NCBI GenBank assembly: GCA_937894185.1
Contig: CALCSA010000017.1
Span: forward strand, 1 to 6,615
Direction: 5' to 3'
DNA from: an uncultured Clostridia bacterium
GTDB taxonomy: Bacteria > Bacillota > Clostridia > Oscillospirales > Ruminococcaceae
DNA: 6,615 bases
A program made the translations under genes and the position numbers. The notes under the pieces are model-generated. The model made no database searches. It saw only the letters and a program-made list of their open reading frames with translations, and was not told the origin of the DNA. Below, piece after piece: positions 1-5,787 of this stretch (the first letter of the stretch is position 1; the number at the start of each line of letters is the position of its first letter).

Positions 1-2365
1 CCGGAAGGGGCAGCATGTCAAGGAGTTTGACGCCGCCCGCCGTTCGGGATACGCCCGGGTGCGGGTAGACGGCAGCATCTATGACCTTTCTGAGGACATC
101 AAGCTGGATAAGAACAAAAAGCACACCATCGAAATTGTTGTGGACCGCTTGGTGGTAAAGGAGGACGTTCGCTCCCGGCTGGCCGACTCTCTGGAAACAA
201 CTCTGTCGGTGTCGGGGGGGCTGGTCACTGTCAACATCTCTGAGGGGGAAGACATGATCTTTTCCCAGAACTACGCCTGCCCCGACCACGGAATCTCCAT
301 CGAGGAGCTTGCTCCCCGGATGTTCTCCTTCAACAACCCCTTTGGAGCCTGTCCCAAATGCACCGGGCTGGGAGTCTACCTCAAAGTGGACCCGGCTCTG
401 ATTCTCCCCAACAAAAACCTTTCCATTCGGGATGGGGCCATCAAGGCTTCCGGCTGGTATTACGCCGAGGGCGGTATTGCCCAGATGTACTACGAGGCTT
501 TGGCAAAGCGCTATGGTTTTTCTCTGGACACACCTGTGGGGGAACTGCCGGAGGAGATTATCGATATCCTGATGTACGGCAACAACGGGGAAAAGCTGAC
601 CATGCAGCGAGACAATGGAGTGATGGCGGGGAGCTATACCGCCTCCTTTGAGGGGATTGTCCACAATCTGGAGCGACGCTATGCCCAGACCGAAAGCGAG
701 TGGATGCGGGAAGAAATCCGCATGCATATGACCGAGCTGCCCTGCCCCGAATGCCACGGCAACCGCCTCAAGCCGGAATCTTTGGCGGTGACCATAGGCG
801 GCATGAACATCATCGACTTCACCAAGATGAGCATTGATCAGGCCATTGAGTTCACCAACCAAAAGAAGCTCAGCGACCGGGAGATGATGATCGGCCAGGA
901 AATCTTCAAGGAAATCGAGGAGCGGCTGCGCTTTTTGCAGGGCGTTGGGCTGGGATACCTCACACTCTTCCGAAACAGCGGAACCCTTTCCGGCGGAGAA
1001 AGCCAGCGGATTCGTCTGGCCACCCAGATCGGCTCCAGTCTGGTGGGGGTGCTGTACATCTTGGACGAGCCCAGCATCGGGCTTCATCAAAAGGACAACC
1101 ACAAGCTGATTGCCGCCCTGAAGAATCTGCGGGATTTGGGCAACACCCTCATTGTGGTGGAGCACGACGAGGACACCATGTACGCCGCCGACTACATTGT
1201 GGACATCGGCCCCCGGGCGGGAATTCACGGCGGCGAGGTGGTGGCCGTGGGAACGGTGGAGGAGATCATGGCCTGCCCCGAAAGCATCACCGGGCAGTAC
1301 CTGTCCGGTCAGATGAAGATTCCCGTTCCCGCAGAGCGCCGGAGTCCCGACGGCCGCTATCTGGTGGTGAAGGGGGCGCGGCAAAACAACCTGAAAAACA
1401 TTGATGTCTCCATTCCTCTTGGGGTAATGACGGCGGTAACCGGAGTTTCCGGTTCGGGGAAATCCTCCCTCATCAACGATATTCTCTACAAAAGGCTGGT
1501 GCAGGACCTGAACCGGGCCAGAGCTTTTCCCGGCGAGTGCGATGCCATCGAGGGCATCAAGCAGCTGGACAAGGTGATTGCCATCGACCAAAGCCCCATT
1601 GGGCGCACTCCCCGCTCCAATCCCGCCACCTACACCGGCATGTTCACCGACATCCGCACCGTCTTTTCCCAGACAAACGCCTCCAAAATGCGGGGCTACG
1701 GCCCGGGGCGCTTCTCCTTCAACGTCAAGGGGGGCCGCTGCGAGGCCTGTGAGGGAGACGGCATCATCAAAATCGAGATGCACTTCCTCCCCGATGTCTA
1801 TGTCCCCTGCGAGGTCTGCAAGGGCAAGCGGTACAACCGGGAGACCCTGGAGGTCAAATACAAGGGCAAAACCATCTACGATGTGCTGGAAATGACGGTG
1901 GAGGAAGGCCTTGAGTTCTTCGGCAACATCCAGAAGATCAAGCGCCGCCTGCAAACCCTCTACGATGTAGGACTGGGGTACATTAAAATCGGCCAAAGCT
2001 CCACCACCCTTTCGGGAGGTGAGGCCCAACGGGTCAAGCTGGCCACCGAACTTTCCAAGCGGCCCACCGGCAAGACCGTGTACATTCTGGATGAGCCCAC
2101 CACCGGGCTCCACAGCGCCGATGTTCACATGCTCATCCAAGTGCTTCAGCGGCTGGTGGATTCGGGCAACACCGTCATCCTCATCGAGCACAATCTGGAT
2201 GTCATCAAAACTGCCGACCACATCATTGATCTGGGCCCCGACGGCGGCACAGGCGGTGGTTTGATTGTGGCTCAGGGTACCCCGGAGGAAGTGGTCAAGT
2301 GTAAGGAGTCCTACACCGGGCAGTATCTGGCCAAGGTGTTGGAACAGGCAGCCGCTTCCAAGTAA
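1..2365 (+). CDS. uvrA: UvrA, excinuclease ABC subunit A (5' end missing)
   Basis: This is the damage-sensing ATPase of nucleotide excision repair, which loads UvrB onto lesions in the cytoplasm. The reading frame is already open at position 2 (RKGQHVKEF...), so the gene starts outside the window; a GTG at 59 is only an internal codon. About 788 codons are present, so roughly 150 N-terminal residues, including the first Walker A, are missing from a protein of about 940. Visible in order are the first zinc module (CPDHG near 275-290, then CPKC near 351-362), the first ABC signature LSGGESQRIR (about 987-1016) with Walker B YILDEPSIGL, and the second Walker A GVSGSGKSS (about 1443-1469). These are followed by the second zinc module CEAC...CEVC (about 1739-1821), the second signature LSGGEAQRVK (about 2009-2038) and Walker B YILDEPTTGL, ending at TAA 2363-2365. 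The first zinc module reads CxxH where CxxC is more usual. No uvrB or uvrC is in view. Identification is secure. Confidence 0.98.
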   Translation, partial: RKGQHVKEFDAARRSGYARVRVDGSIYDLSEDIKLDKNKKHTIEIVVDRLVVKEDVRSRLADSLETTLSVSGGLVTVNISEGEDMIFSQNYACPDHGISIEELAPRMFSFNNPFGACPKCTGLGVYLKVDPALILPNKNLSIRDGAIKASGWYYAEGGIAQMYYEALAKRYGFSLDTPVGELPEEIIDILMYGNNGEKLTMQRDNGVMAGSYTASFEGIVHNLERRYAQTESEWMREEIRMHMTELPCPECHGNRLKPESLAVTIGGMNIIDFTKMSIDQAIEFTNQKKLSDREMMIGQEIFKEIEERLRFLQGVGLGYLTLFRNSGTLSGGESQRIRLATQIGSSLVGVLYILDEPSIGLHQKDNHKLIAALKNLRDLGNTLIVVEHDEDTMYAADYIVDIGPRAGIHGGEVVAVGTVEEIMACPESITGQYLSGQMKIPVPAERRSPDGRYLVVKGARQNNLKNIDVSIPLGVMTAVTGVSGSGKSSLINDILYKRLVQDLNRARAFPGECDAIEGIKQLDKVIAIDQSPIGRTPRSNPATYTGMFTDIRTVFSQTNASKMRGYGPGRFSFNVKGGRCEACEGDGIIKIEMHFLPDVYVPCEVCKGKRYNRETLEVKYKGKTIYDVLEMTVEEGLEFFGNIQKIKRRLQTLYDVGLGYIKIGQSSTTLSGGEAQRVKLATELSKRPTGKTVYILDEPTTGLHSADVHMLIQVLQRLVDSGNTVILIEHNLDVIKTADHIIDLGPDGGTGGGLIVAQGTPEEVVKCKESYTGQYLAKVLEQAAASK

Positions 2366-2371
2366 AACAGG

Positions 2372-2408
2372 AAAAGGACCTTGAGCATTAATGCTCAAGG
2401 TCCTTTTT
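2372..2408. terminator. Bidirectional rho-independent terminator between uvrA and the convergent PHP gene
   Basis: Positions 2372-2389 and 2390-2407 are exact reverse complements, a perfect 36-bp palindrome starting AAAAGGACCTTGAGC and ending CCTTTT. On the + strand the stem runs into TTTTT, giving a classic terminator 7 bp after the uvrA stop. Read on the - strand the same stem is followed by TTTTCCTGTTTT, so it can also end the PHP transcript, whose stop codon is 37 bp away. The uvrA and PHP genes converge here with 79 bp between their stops. Confidence 0.93.
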
Positions 2409-2444
2409 GCGGGGCTGGCTTTCTCCCTTGTTATGGCAGTGCAG

Positions 2445-3178
2445 TCAACAGGAGGGAGTGGACTCTTTGCTCCGCAGGAGGGCAACCTCCTCCAAAATTT
2501 TCTCATCGGTTTCGTTTCTGCAGCCAAGGGTGTAGGCCCCCCGGCGCACTGCTTCTATGTAATCTTGGATGTGTTTTACCGGTTGCTCCAGCAGCACCCA
2601 AGAGGCGCACTCCTGCCCCTTGCGGTGGGTGTCGGAGCCGCAGAGAGGATAAAGGTGGGGTTGATGGCGAAAGGCCTCCAAAGATGCCTCGTTGAAATTT
2701 TTGTATTGACCACCTCCAACCCGTGAACGCAGTCCAGCCGGACGAACCGGTTGCCGTCCCGAAAAGGATGGGCCTGCACAATGAGCAGATCATCTTGGAA
2801 ACGCTGGAAAAATTCCACCGGCCCCATCCGGAAGGGATAGGGGTGTGCCCGCAACCACGCCTCGTCAATGCCGTAGACCAAATAATCGTTGTCGTTTTCG
2901 GCAAAGCGGAGTTCTGCGGCCAGAAGCACCTGAATTCCCACCTCGTCGCCCCGCTTTTTCGCCCGCCTGTAGCCGTCTAAAAAACGGTCCACGCAGGTGT
3001 CCCAATCGTCATAGCAATAGAGCAGGGAGATGTATTCTTGATGAAGGTGGTCGGTGATAATGATACCGTCATATCCCGCTGCCTTGTAGCGGTCCACCAG
3101 ATCGGCAGCGGGAATTCTGCCGCACTTGCTGGTTTCCGCCGTATGCATATGCACATCGAATTGATAGAGTCTGCTCAT
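2445..3178 (-). pseudogene. PHP-domain metal-dependent phosphoesterase, with a single-base frameshift
   Basis: This is a PHP-superfamily protein (polymerase and histidinol phosphatase fold), a predicted divalent-metal phosphoesterase whose substrate is unknown. The start ATG at 3178-3176 follows a GGAAAGG ribosome site by 8 nt and begins MSRLYQFDVHMHT. Residues D8-V-H10-M-H12 form motif I, TDH (D43, H44) motif II, E89 the bridging acid and AHP (H137) motif III. After residue 160 (VVNTK) the frame is broken at the T5 run 2698-2702 (AAAAA in the mRNA). One extra A would continue as NFNEASLEAF, supply motif IV SDTH (D183, H185) and run to TGA at 2447-2445, giving 244 residues. Unshifted, the product is about 200 residues with an unrelated 40-residue tail and lacks motif IV ligands. 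The fault could be a real mutation, a sequencing or assembly error, or recoding. The run has only five A and the slippery heptamer is not canonical, so recoding is least likely. An in-frame ATG at 3250 sits beside the promoter -10 without a ribosome site and is not the start. Confidence 0.82.
2698..2702 (-). other. Frameshift site in the PHP gene
   Basis: The T5 run (A5 in the mRNA sense) is where the two halves of the PHP coding sequence change frame. Upstream codons read N-T-K-I-S, whereas a sixth A would give N-T-K-N-F-N-E and join the downstream half exactly. The break could lie a few bases to either side, since the upstream frame stays open to 2576. Confidence 0.75.
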
Positions 3179-3230
3179 TTCATCAACCTTTCCTACCCGA
3201 TACTGCGGTTCTGTCCCCTGAAGATCAATG

Positions 3231-3246
3231 CCGCAAACGTTTTCGC
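3231..3246. promoter_or_regulatory. Candidate operator (CG-centred near-palindrome) at the PHP transcription start
   Basis: On the + strand this reads CCGCAAACGTTTTCGC, a near-palindrome about AACGTT. It covers roughly +1 to +16 of the PHP transcript, just past the -10 box. Its core CGCAAACGTTT (3232-3242) recurs exactly at 3416-3426 beside the divergent HAD promoter. A central CG within an A/T-flanked palindrome is typical of LacI/GalR-family sites, including CcpA cre, but the outer cre bases do not fully match. The regulator is not in the window. Confidence 0.5.
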
Positions 3247-3252
3247 TCATTT

Positions 3253-3282
3253 ATTATACAACGCAGCCTATCCCCTTGTCAA
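3253..3282 (-). promoter_or_regulatory. Sigma-A promoter of the PHP gene
   Basis: On the - strand TTGACA (3282-3277) and TATAAT (3258-3253) are separated by 18 bp; both hexamers match consensus exactly. Initiation would fall near 3246, giving a leader of about 70 nt before the ATG at 3178. This supports MSRLYQF over the upstream in-frame ATG at 3250. Confidence 0.85.
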
Positions 3283-3374
3283 ATGGGATTCTTTGAGTTC
3301 TGTCGGCCTCTTAAATGCTTTTCAGCCGTTTTCTAAATCACAGTGTGCTTTTCATCCAGAAGCAGCGCCTCTGT

Positions 3375-3403
3375 TTGACAAAGTCTCGGAATTCCCTTAT
3401 AAT
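3375..3403 (+). promoter_or_regulatory. Sigma-A promoter of the HAD hydrolase gene
   Basis: TTGACA (3375-3380) and TATAAT (3398-3403) are separated by 17 bp, an exact consensus sigma-A/sigma-70 promoter. Initiation near 3410 leaves a leader of about 58 nt before the GTG at 3468. Because the promoter lies inside the longest open frame of this gene (in-frame ATG at 3315), it rules out that upstream start. Confidence 0.87.
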
Positions 3404-3413
3404 TAAACTAATT

Positions 3414-3430
3414 GTCGCAAACGTTTACAA
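3414..3430. promoter_or_regulatory. Candidate operator at the HAD gene transcription start
   Basis: GTCGCAAACGTTTACAA is a near-palindrome centred on the CG at 3422-3423, about 19 bp past the -10 box and so in the first transcribed bases. The 11-bp core CGCAAACGTTT (3416-3426) is identical to that at 3232-3242. A repressor bound here would block the consensus promoter or act as a roadblock. The two centres are about 184 bp apart, close enough for looping by a dimer-of-dimers repressor. Confidence 0.5.
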
Positions 3431-3467
3431 TACGTACTACGCCGATGCGGGGAAAGGACTGGAAATT

Positions 3468-4253
3468 GTGATTAAAGCGGTTGTGTTTGATATGGGCGGG
3501 GTTATTTTTAGCCACCGGTACAGTCTGGAGCGGGCTGTGGCTCACGCCGCCCAAACCATTGAATGGCTAAAGGAATATAATATCCACATCAAAGAGTCCC
3601 CCTCGGAGTTTGCCCGCAAACTGGAGGAAGCCGATCAGGACCGCCGCCACGACACCGAACAGCAGCTGCGGGAAATCCCCCCGCTGGAAGCCCTGTGCGA
3701 CTACTATCTGCGGGACTACGCCCCTTCCCCAAAGGTTTTGTTTCCCATTGCCGAGGAGTTTTGCTTTCGCCGCTGCGACCAATGCTACGAGGCTACCCCC
3801 AGCCCCGGACTTCTGGAATGCGTCCGGGGCCTGCGCAAACAAGGGCTGCGCCTTGGGGTGATCTCCAACACCGTTTCCCGCACCTACATGATGTCCAAGC
3901 TGGCGGAGTTCGGCGTGGCAGGCTATTTTGAATACGTGCTTCTTTCAAGCGTCTGCGGGTTGCGCAAGCCCGACCCCGCCATTTTTGAGCTGTGCCGAAC
4001 CACCATGGGGCTCAAAAAAAGCGAAATGGCTTATGTAGGGGATACCATCTCCCGGGATGTGATCGGCACTCTTGACGCAGGCTGGGAGCTGATGATTCGC
4101 ATGGCCGCCCCCAATCCAAGGGCTCATGTGGTCAAGCGGGAGCAGGCTTTGGAGGGCTGCGGCTACCAGCCCCACCACTTTATCCGAGAGCTGCCTCAGG
4201 TGGTGGAGATTATCCGCGCCAAAAACGCGGAGCTGTCCTACAGTTCCCCCTGA
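3468..4253 (+). CDS. HAD-superfamily hydrolase (subfamily IA-like), substrate unknown
   Basis: This is a predicted cytoplasmic phosphatase of the haloacid dehalogenase fold, 261 residues. GTG at 3468 is chosen as start because GGAAAGG (3451-3457) precedes it by 10 nt, the HAD motif begins at once (MIKAVVFDMGGVIF), and the promoter lies just upstream. The nucleophile is D8 in motif I; the position two residues on is G10, not the usual second Asp, a DxG variant also present in the YihX-like group. A helical cap follows (about residues 15-110). Motif II is S133 in VISNTVS, motif III K167 in GLRKPDPAIF, and motif IV GD192TISRD197 in YVGDTISRD. The C-terminal extension after about residue 205 (NPRAHVVKRE...) is unrecognised. 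The gene is monocistronic, with its own promoter and a terminator after the stop, and is transcribed away from the PHP phosphoesterase with a matching operator-like site. The family is clear; the substrate is not. Confidence 0.9.
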   Translation: MIKAVVFDMGGVIFSHRYSLERAVAHAAQTIEWLKEYNIHIKESPSEFARKLEEADQDRRHDTEQQLREIPPLEALCDYYLRDYAPSPKVLFPIAEEFCFRRCDQCYEATPSPGLLECVRGLRKQGLRLGVISNTVSRTYMMSKLAEFGVAGYFEYVLLSSVCGLRKPDPAIFELCRTTMGLKKSEMAYVGDTISRDVIGTLDAGWELMIRMAAPNPRAHVVKREQALEGCGYQPHHFIRELPQVVEIIRAKNAELSYSSP

Positions 4254-4315
4254 ACTTGCCTTCTGCCGGTGGATGATGGCCTTTCCCCGGCTGATGGTTG
4301 GAACATAATGAGCGC

Positions 4316-4343
4316 AGAGAGCGGTGTTCCGCTCTCTTTTTTT
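4316..4343 (+). terminator. Rho-independent terminator after the HAD gene
   Basis: The arms AGAGAGCGG (4316-4324) and CCGCTCTCT (4329-4337) form a perfect 9-bp stem with a TGTT loop, followed by a run of seven T (4337-4343). It lies 62 bp after the HAD stop and separates that unit from mtaD. The 60 bp between the stop and the hairpin hold nothing I can name. Confidence 0.93.
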
Positions 4344-4366
4344 GCGTCCGGAACCACAGTCAGCCC

Positions 4367-4394
4367 TTGCATATTTGGCTCCAACTGCTATACT
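4367..4394 (+). promoter_or_regulatory. Promoter of the mtaD-ahcY operon (extended -10)
   Basis: TTGCAT (4367-4372) and TATACT (4389-4394) are 16 bp apart, with TG at 4386-4387 giving an extended -10 (TGCTATACT). It sits just after the preceding terminator. Initiation near 4401 leaves a leader of about 70 nt before the TTG start at 4471. The -35 and spacing are weaker than those of the two upstream promoters. Confidence 0.65.
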
Positions 4395-4424
4395 AAAAGA
4401 ACACTGGATTAAGACTACATCAAC

Positions 4425-4456
4425 GCCCGGGATTTCCGGTTTTCACTGGGCCGGGC
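4425..4456 (+). promoter_or_regulatory. Hairpin abutting the mtaD ribosome binding site
   Basis: GCCCGG (4425-4430) and CCGGGC (4451-4456) can pair as a 6-bp GC stem with a 20-nt loop. The 3' arm ends directly before the AAGGAG at 4457-4462, so the fold could affect ribosome access. I recognise no known SAM or SAH riboswitch in the leader. The role is speculative and the stem may be chance in GC-rich DNA. Confidence 0.25.
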
Positions 4457-4470
4457 AAGGAGATGAGCCG

Positions 4471-5757
4471 TTGAGGATACACATCAAATCGGGCTTTCTG
4501 CTGCGGCAGCAAGAAATCTGGAACGCCCAACAGCAGGACCTGTTTATTGAGAATGGACGGATTGTGGGAATCGGGCAGGCTCCTGTCGGTTTTTCCCCCG
4601 AAAAGGTAATCGATGCCCGGGACAAGCTGGTGATGCCGGGGCTGATTAACAGTCATACCCACGCTTATATGTCGGTGTTTCGCAACTACGCCGACGATTT
4701 AAGCTTTGAGGACTGGCTGTTCGGCAAAATCATGCCGGCAGAGGACGCTCTGGAGCCGGAGGATGCCTACTGGTGCAACCTTCTCTCCTGTCTGGAGATG
4801 ATCGCCACCGGAACCACCTGCTTTTTGGATATGCACATGTTTCCGGGTCAGAGTGTGCGGGCGGTGCAGGAATCGGGGATGCGGGCGGTGATTTCTCGTG
4901 GGCTGGTAGGGAAAACGCCTGACGATCCCGCCGCCACCCTGCGGCTGAGCCAAGCCTTTGAGGAGATGGAAGCCGCCAAAGGCAACGACAACATCCGCTT
5001 TATGCTGGCTCCCCACGCCATCTATTCCTGCGGCGGCCCCCTGCTGAAGCATCTGGGGGAACTGGCCCGGGAGAAGAACCTCGGGCTTCACATTCATGTG
5101 GCGGAATCCCAAAACGAATACGATAACTGCCTCAAAGAAAATGGGTGCTCCCCGGTCCAATATCTGGATTCACTGGGTGTGTTTCAGGTTCCCACTGTGG
5201 CGGCCCACTGTGTCCATCTCACCGGCGAGGACATGGATATTCTGGCCCGGCGGGGTGTTGCGGTAGCCACCAACCCGGTGAGCAACATGAAGCTGGGCAA
5301 CGGCTTTGCCCCCGTCCCCGCCCTGCTGGAAAAGGGCGTCAACCTCTGCGTGGGCACTGACGGAGCCTCCAGCAACAACGTCCTCAACATGTTCCGGGAG
5401 CTTTCCATTCTGGCCCTCGTCCACAAGGGGGCGGATCAAAAGGCCCGGTGCATCTCTGCCGGGGAGGCTCTGCAAATGGGAACACTGGGCGGTGCCAAGG
5501 CTCTGGGGCTGGGGGAAATCACCGGCTCCATCCAAGTGGGCAAGCAGGCCGATCTGGTGATTTTGGACCTGACAAAGCCTTGGCTTCAGCCCGTTAACGA
5601 TATCCCCGCCTCTCTCATCTACTCCGCTAACGGATCAGAGGTGGAAACGGTGCTGGTAGGCGGAAACGTGCTGATGGAGCAGGGCGAATACACCACCTTG
5701 GATCAGGAGAGAATCCGGGCCGAGATGGAGCGAATCCGATGCAAATATTTGAAATAG
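4471..5757 (+). CDS. mtaD: 5'-methylthioadenosine/S-adenosylhomocysteine deaminase (amidohydrolase)
   Basis: This cytoplasmic metal-dependent deaminase of the amidohydrolase superfamily converts SAH to S-inosylhomocysteine and, in many members, methylthioadenosine to methylthioinosine. TTG at 4471 is the start because AAGGAG (4457-4462) lies 8 nt upstream and the product (MRIHIKSGFL...) then has 428 residues, normal for the family. The open frame runs further up only through the promoter and the preceding terminator. Metal and catalytic residues are visible: H62 and H64 in NSHTHAYMS, H209 and E212 in HIHVAES, H246/H249 in AAHCVHL, and D297 in VGTDGASSNN. The segment NPVSNMKLGNG (about 268-278) is typical of MtaD/SAH deaminases, and the last 60 residues return to the small beta-sandwich with its N-terminal part (IENGRIVGIG). 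It is the first gene of an operon, 30 bp before ahcY, which supports SAH as a substrate. Related nucleoside or guanine deaminases are a less likely alternative. Confidence 0.9.
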   Translation: MRIHIKSGFLLRQQEIWNAQQQDLFIENGRIVGIGQAPVGFSPEKVIDARDKLVMPGLINSHTHAYMSVFRNYADDLSFEDWLFGKIMPAEDALEPEDAYWCNLLSCLEMIATGTTCFLDMHMFPGQSVRAVQESGMRAVISRGLVGKTPDDPAATLRLSQAFEEMEAAKGNDNIRFMLAPHAIYSCGGPLLKHLGELAREKNLGLHIHVAESQNEYDNCLKENGCSPVQYLDSLGVFQVPTVAAHCVHLTGEDMDILARRGVAVATNPVSNMKLGNGFAPVPALLEKGVNLCVGTDGASSNNVLNMFRELSILALVHKGADQKARCISAGEALQMGTLGGAKALGLGEITGSIQVGKQADLVILDLTKPWLQPVNDIPASLIYSANGSEVETVLVGGNVLMEQGEYTTLDQERIRAEMERIRCKYLK

Positions 5758-5775
5758 AACGATTTAAGCCGATAC

Positions 5776-5781
5776 AGGAGG
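5776..5781 (+). promoter_or_regulatory. Ribosome binding site of ahcY
   Basis: AGGAGG, a full Shine-Dalgarno match, lies 6 nt before the ATG at 5788 and fixes that start. No promoter or terminator is visible in the 30-bp gap after mtaD, so the two genes are probably cotranscribed. Confidence 0.85.
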
Positions 5782-5787
5782 CAACCG

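Noticed and set aside
2391..2726. + strand frames over the 3' half of the PHP gene
   Set aside because: They begin in the terminator palindrome and are antisense to clear PHP coding sequence.
3179..3250. Longer PHP protein starting at ATG 3250 (- strand)
   Set aside because: The ATG is at or before the predicted transcription start and lacks a ribosome site; ATG 3178 has both leader and GGAAAGG.
3319..3334. A third CG-centred, cre-like site between the two promoters (TTTCAGCCGTTTTCT)
   Set aside because: It shares only the CG and a few flanking bases with the two matched palindromes, is poorly symmetrical, and is expected by chance in this length.
3315..3467. N-terminal extension of the HAD hydrolase from ATG 3315
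   Set aside because: The exact consensus promoter (3375-3403) lies within it, and the HAD fold starts directly after GTG 3468 with its own ribosome site.
4308..4412. Small 34-codon frame from ATG 4308
   Set aside because: It runs through the terminator hairpin and the mtaD promoter, and its sequence looks random.
4324..4470. N-terminal extension of the deaminase from a GTG at 4324
   Set aside because: It would start inside the terminator stem and run through the promoter. The 49 extra residues do not look like the family, and TTG 4471 has a well-placed AAGGAG.
4699..5160. Long - strand frames opposite mtaD and ahcY (for example 4699-5160 and 5764-6207)
   Set aside because: They are antisense shadows of GC-rich coding sequence, without ribosome sites or recognisable domains.
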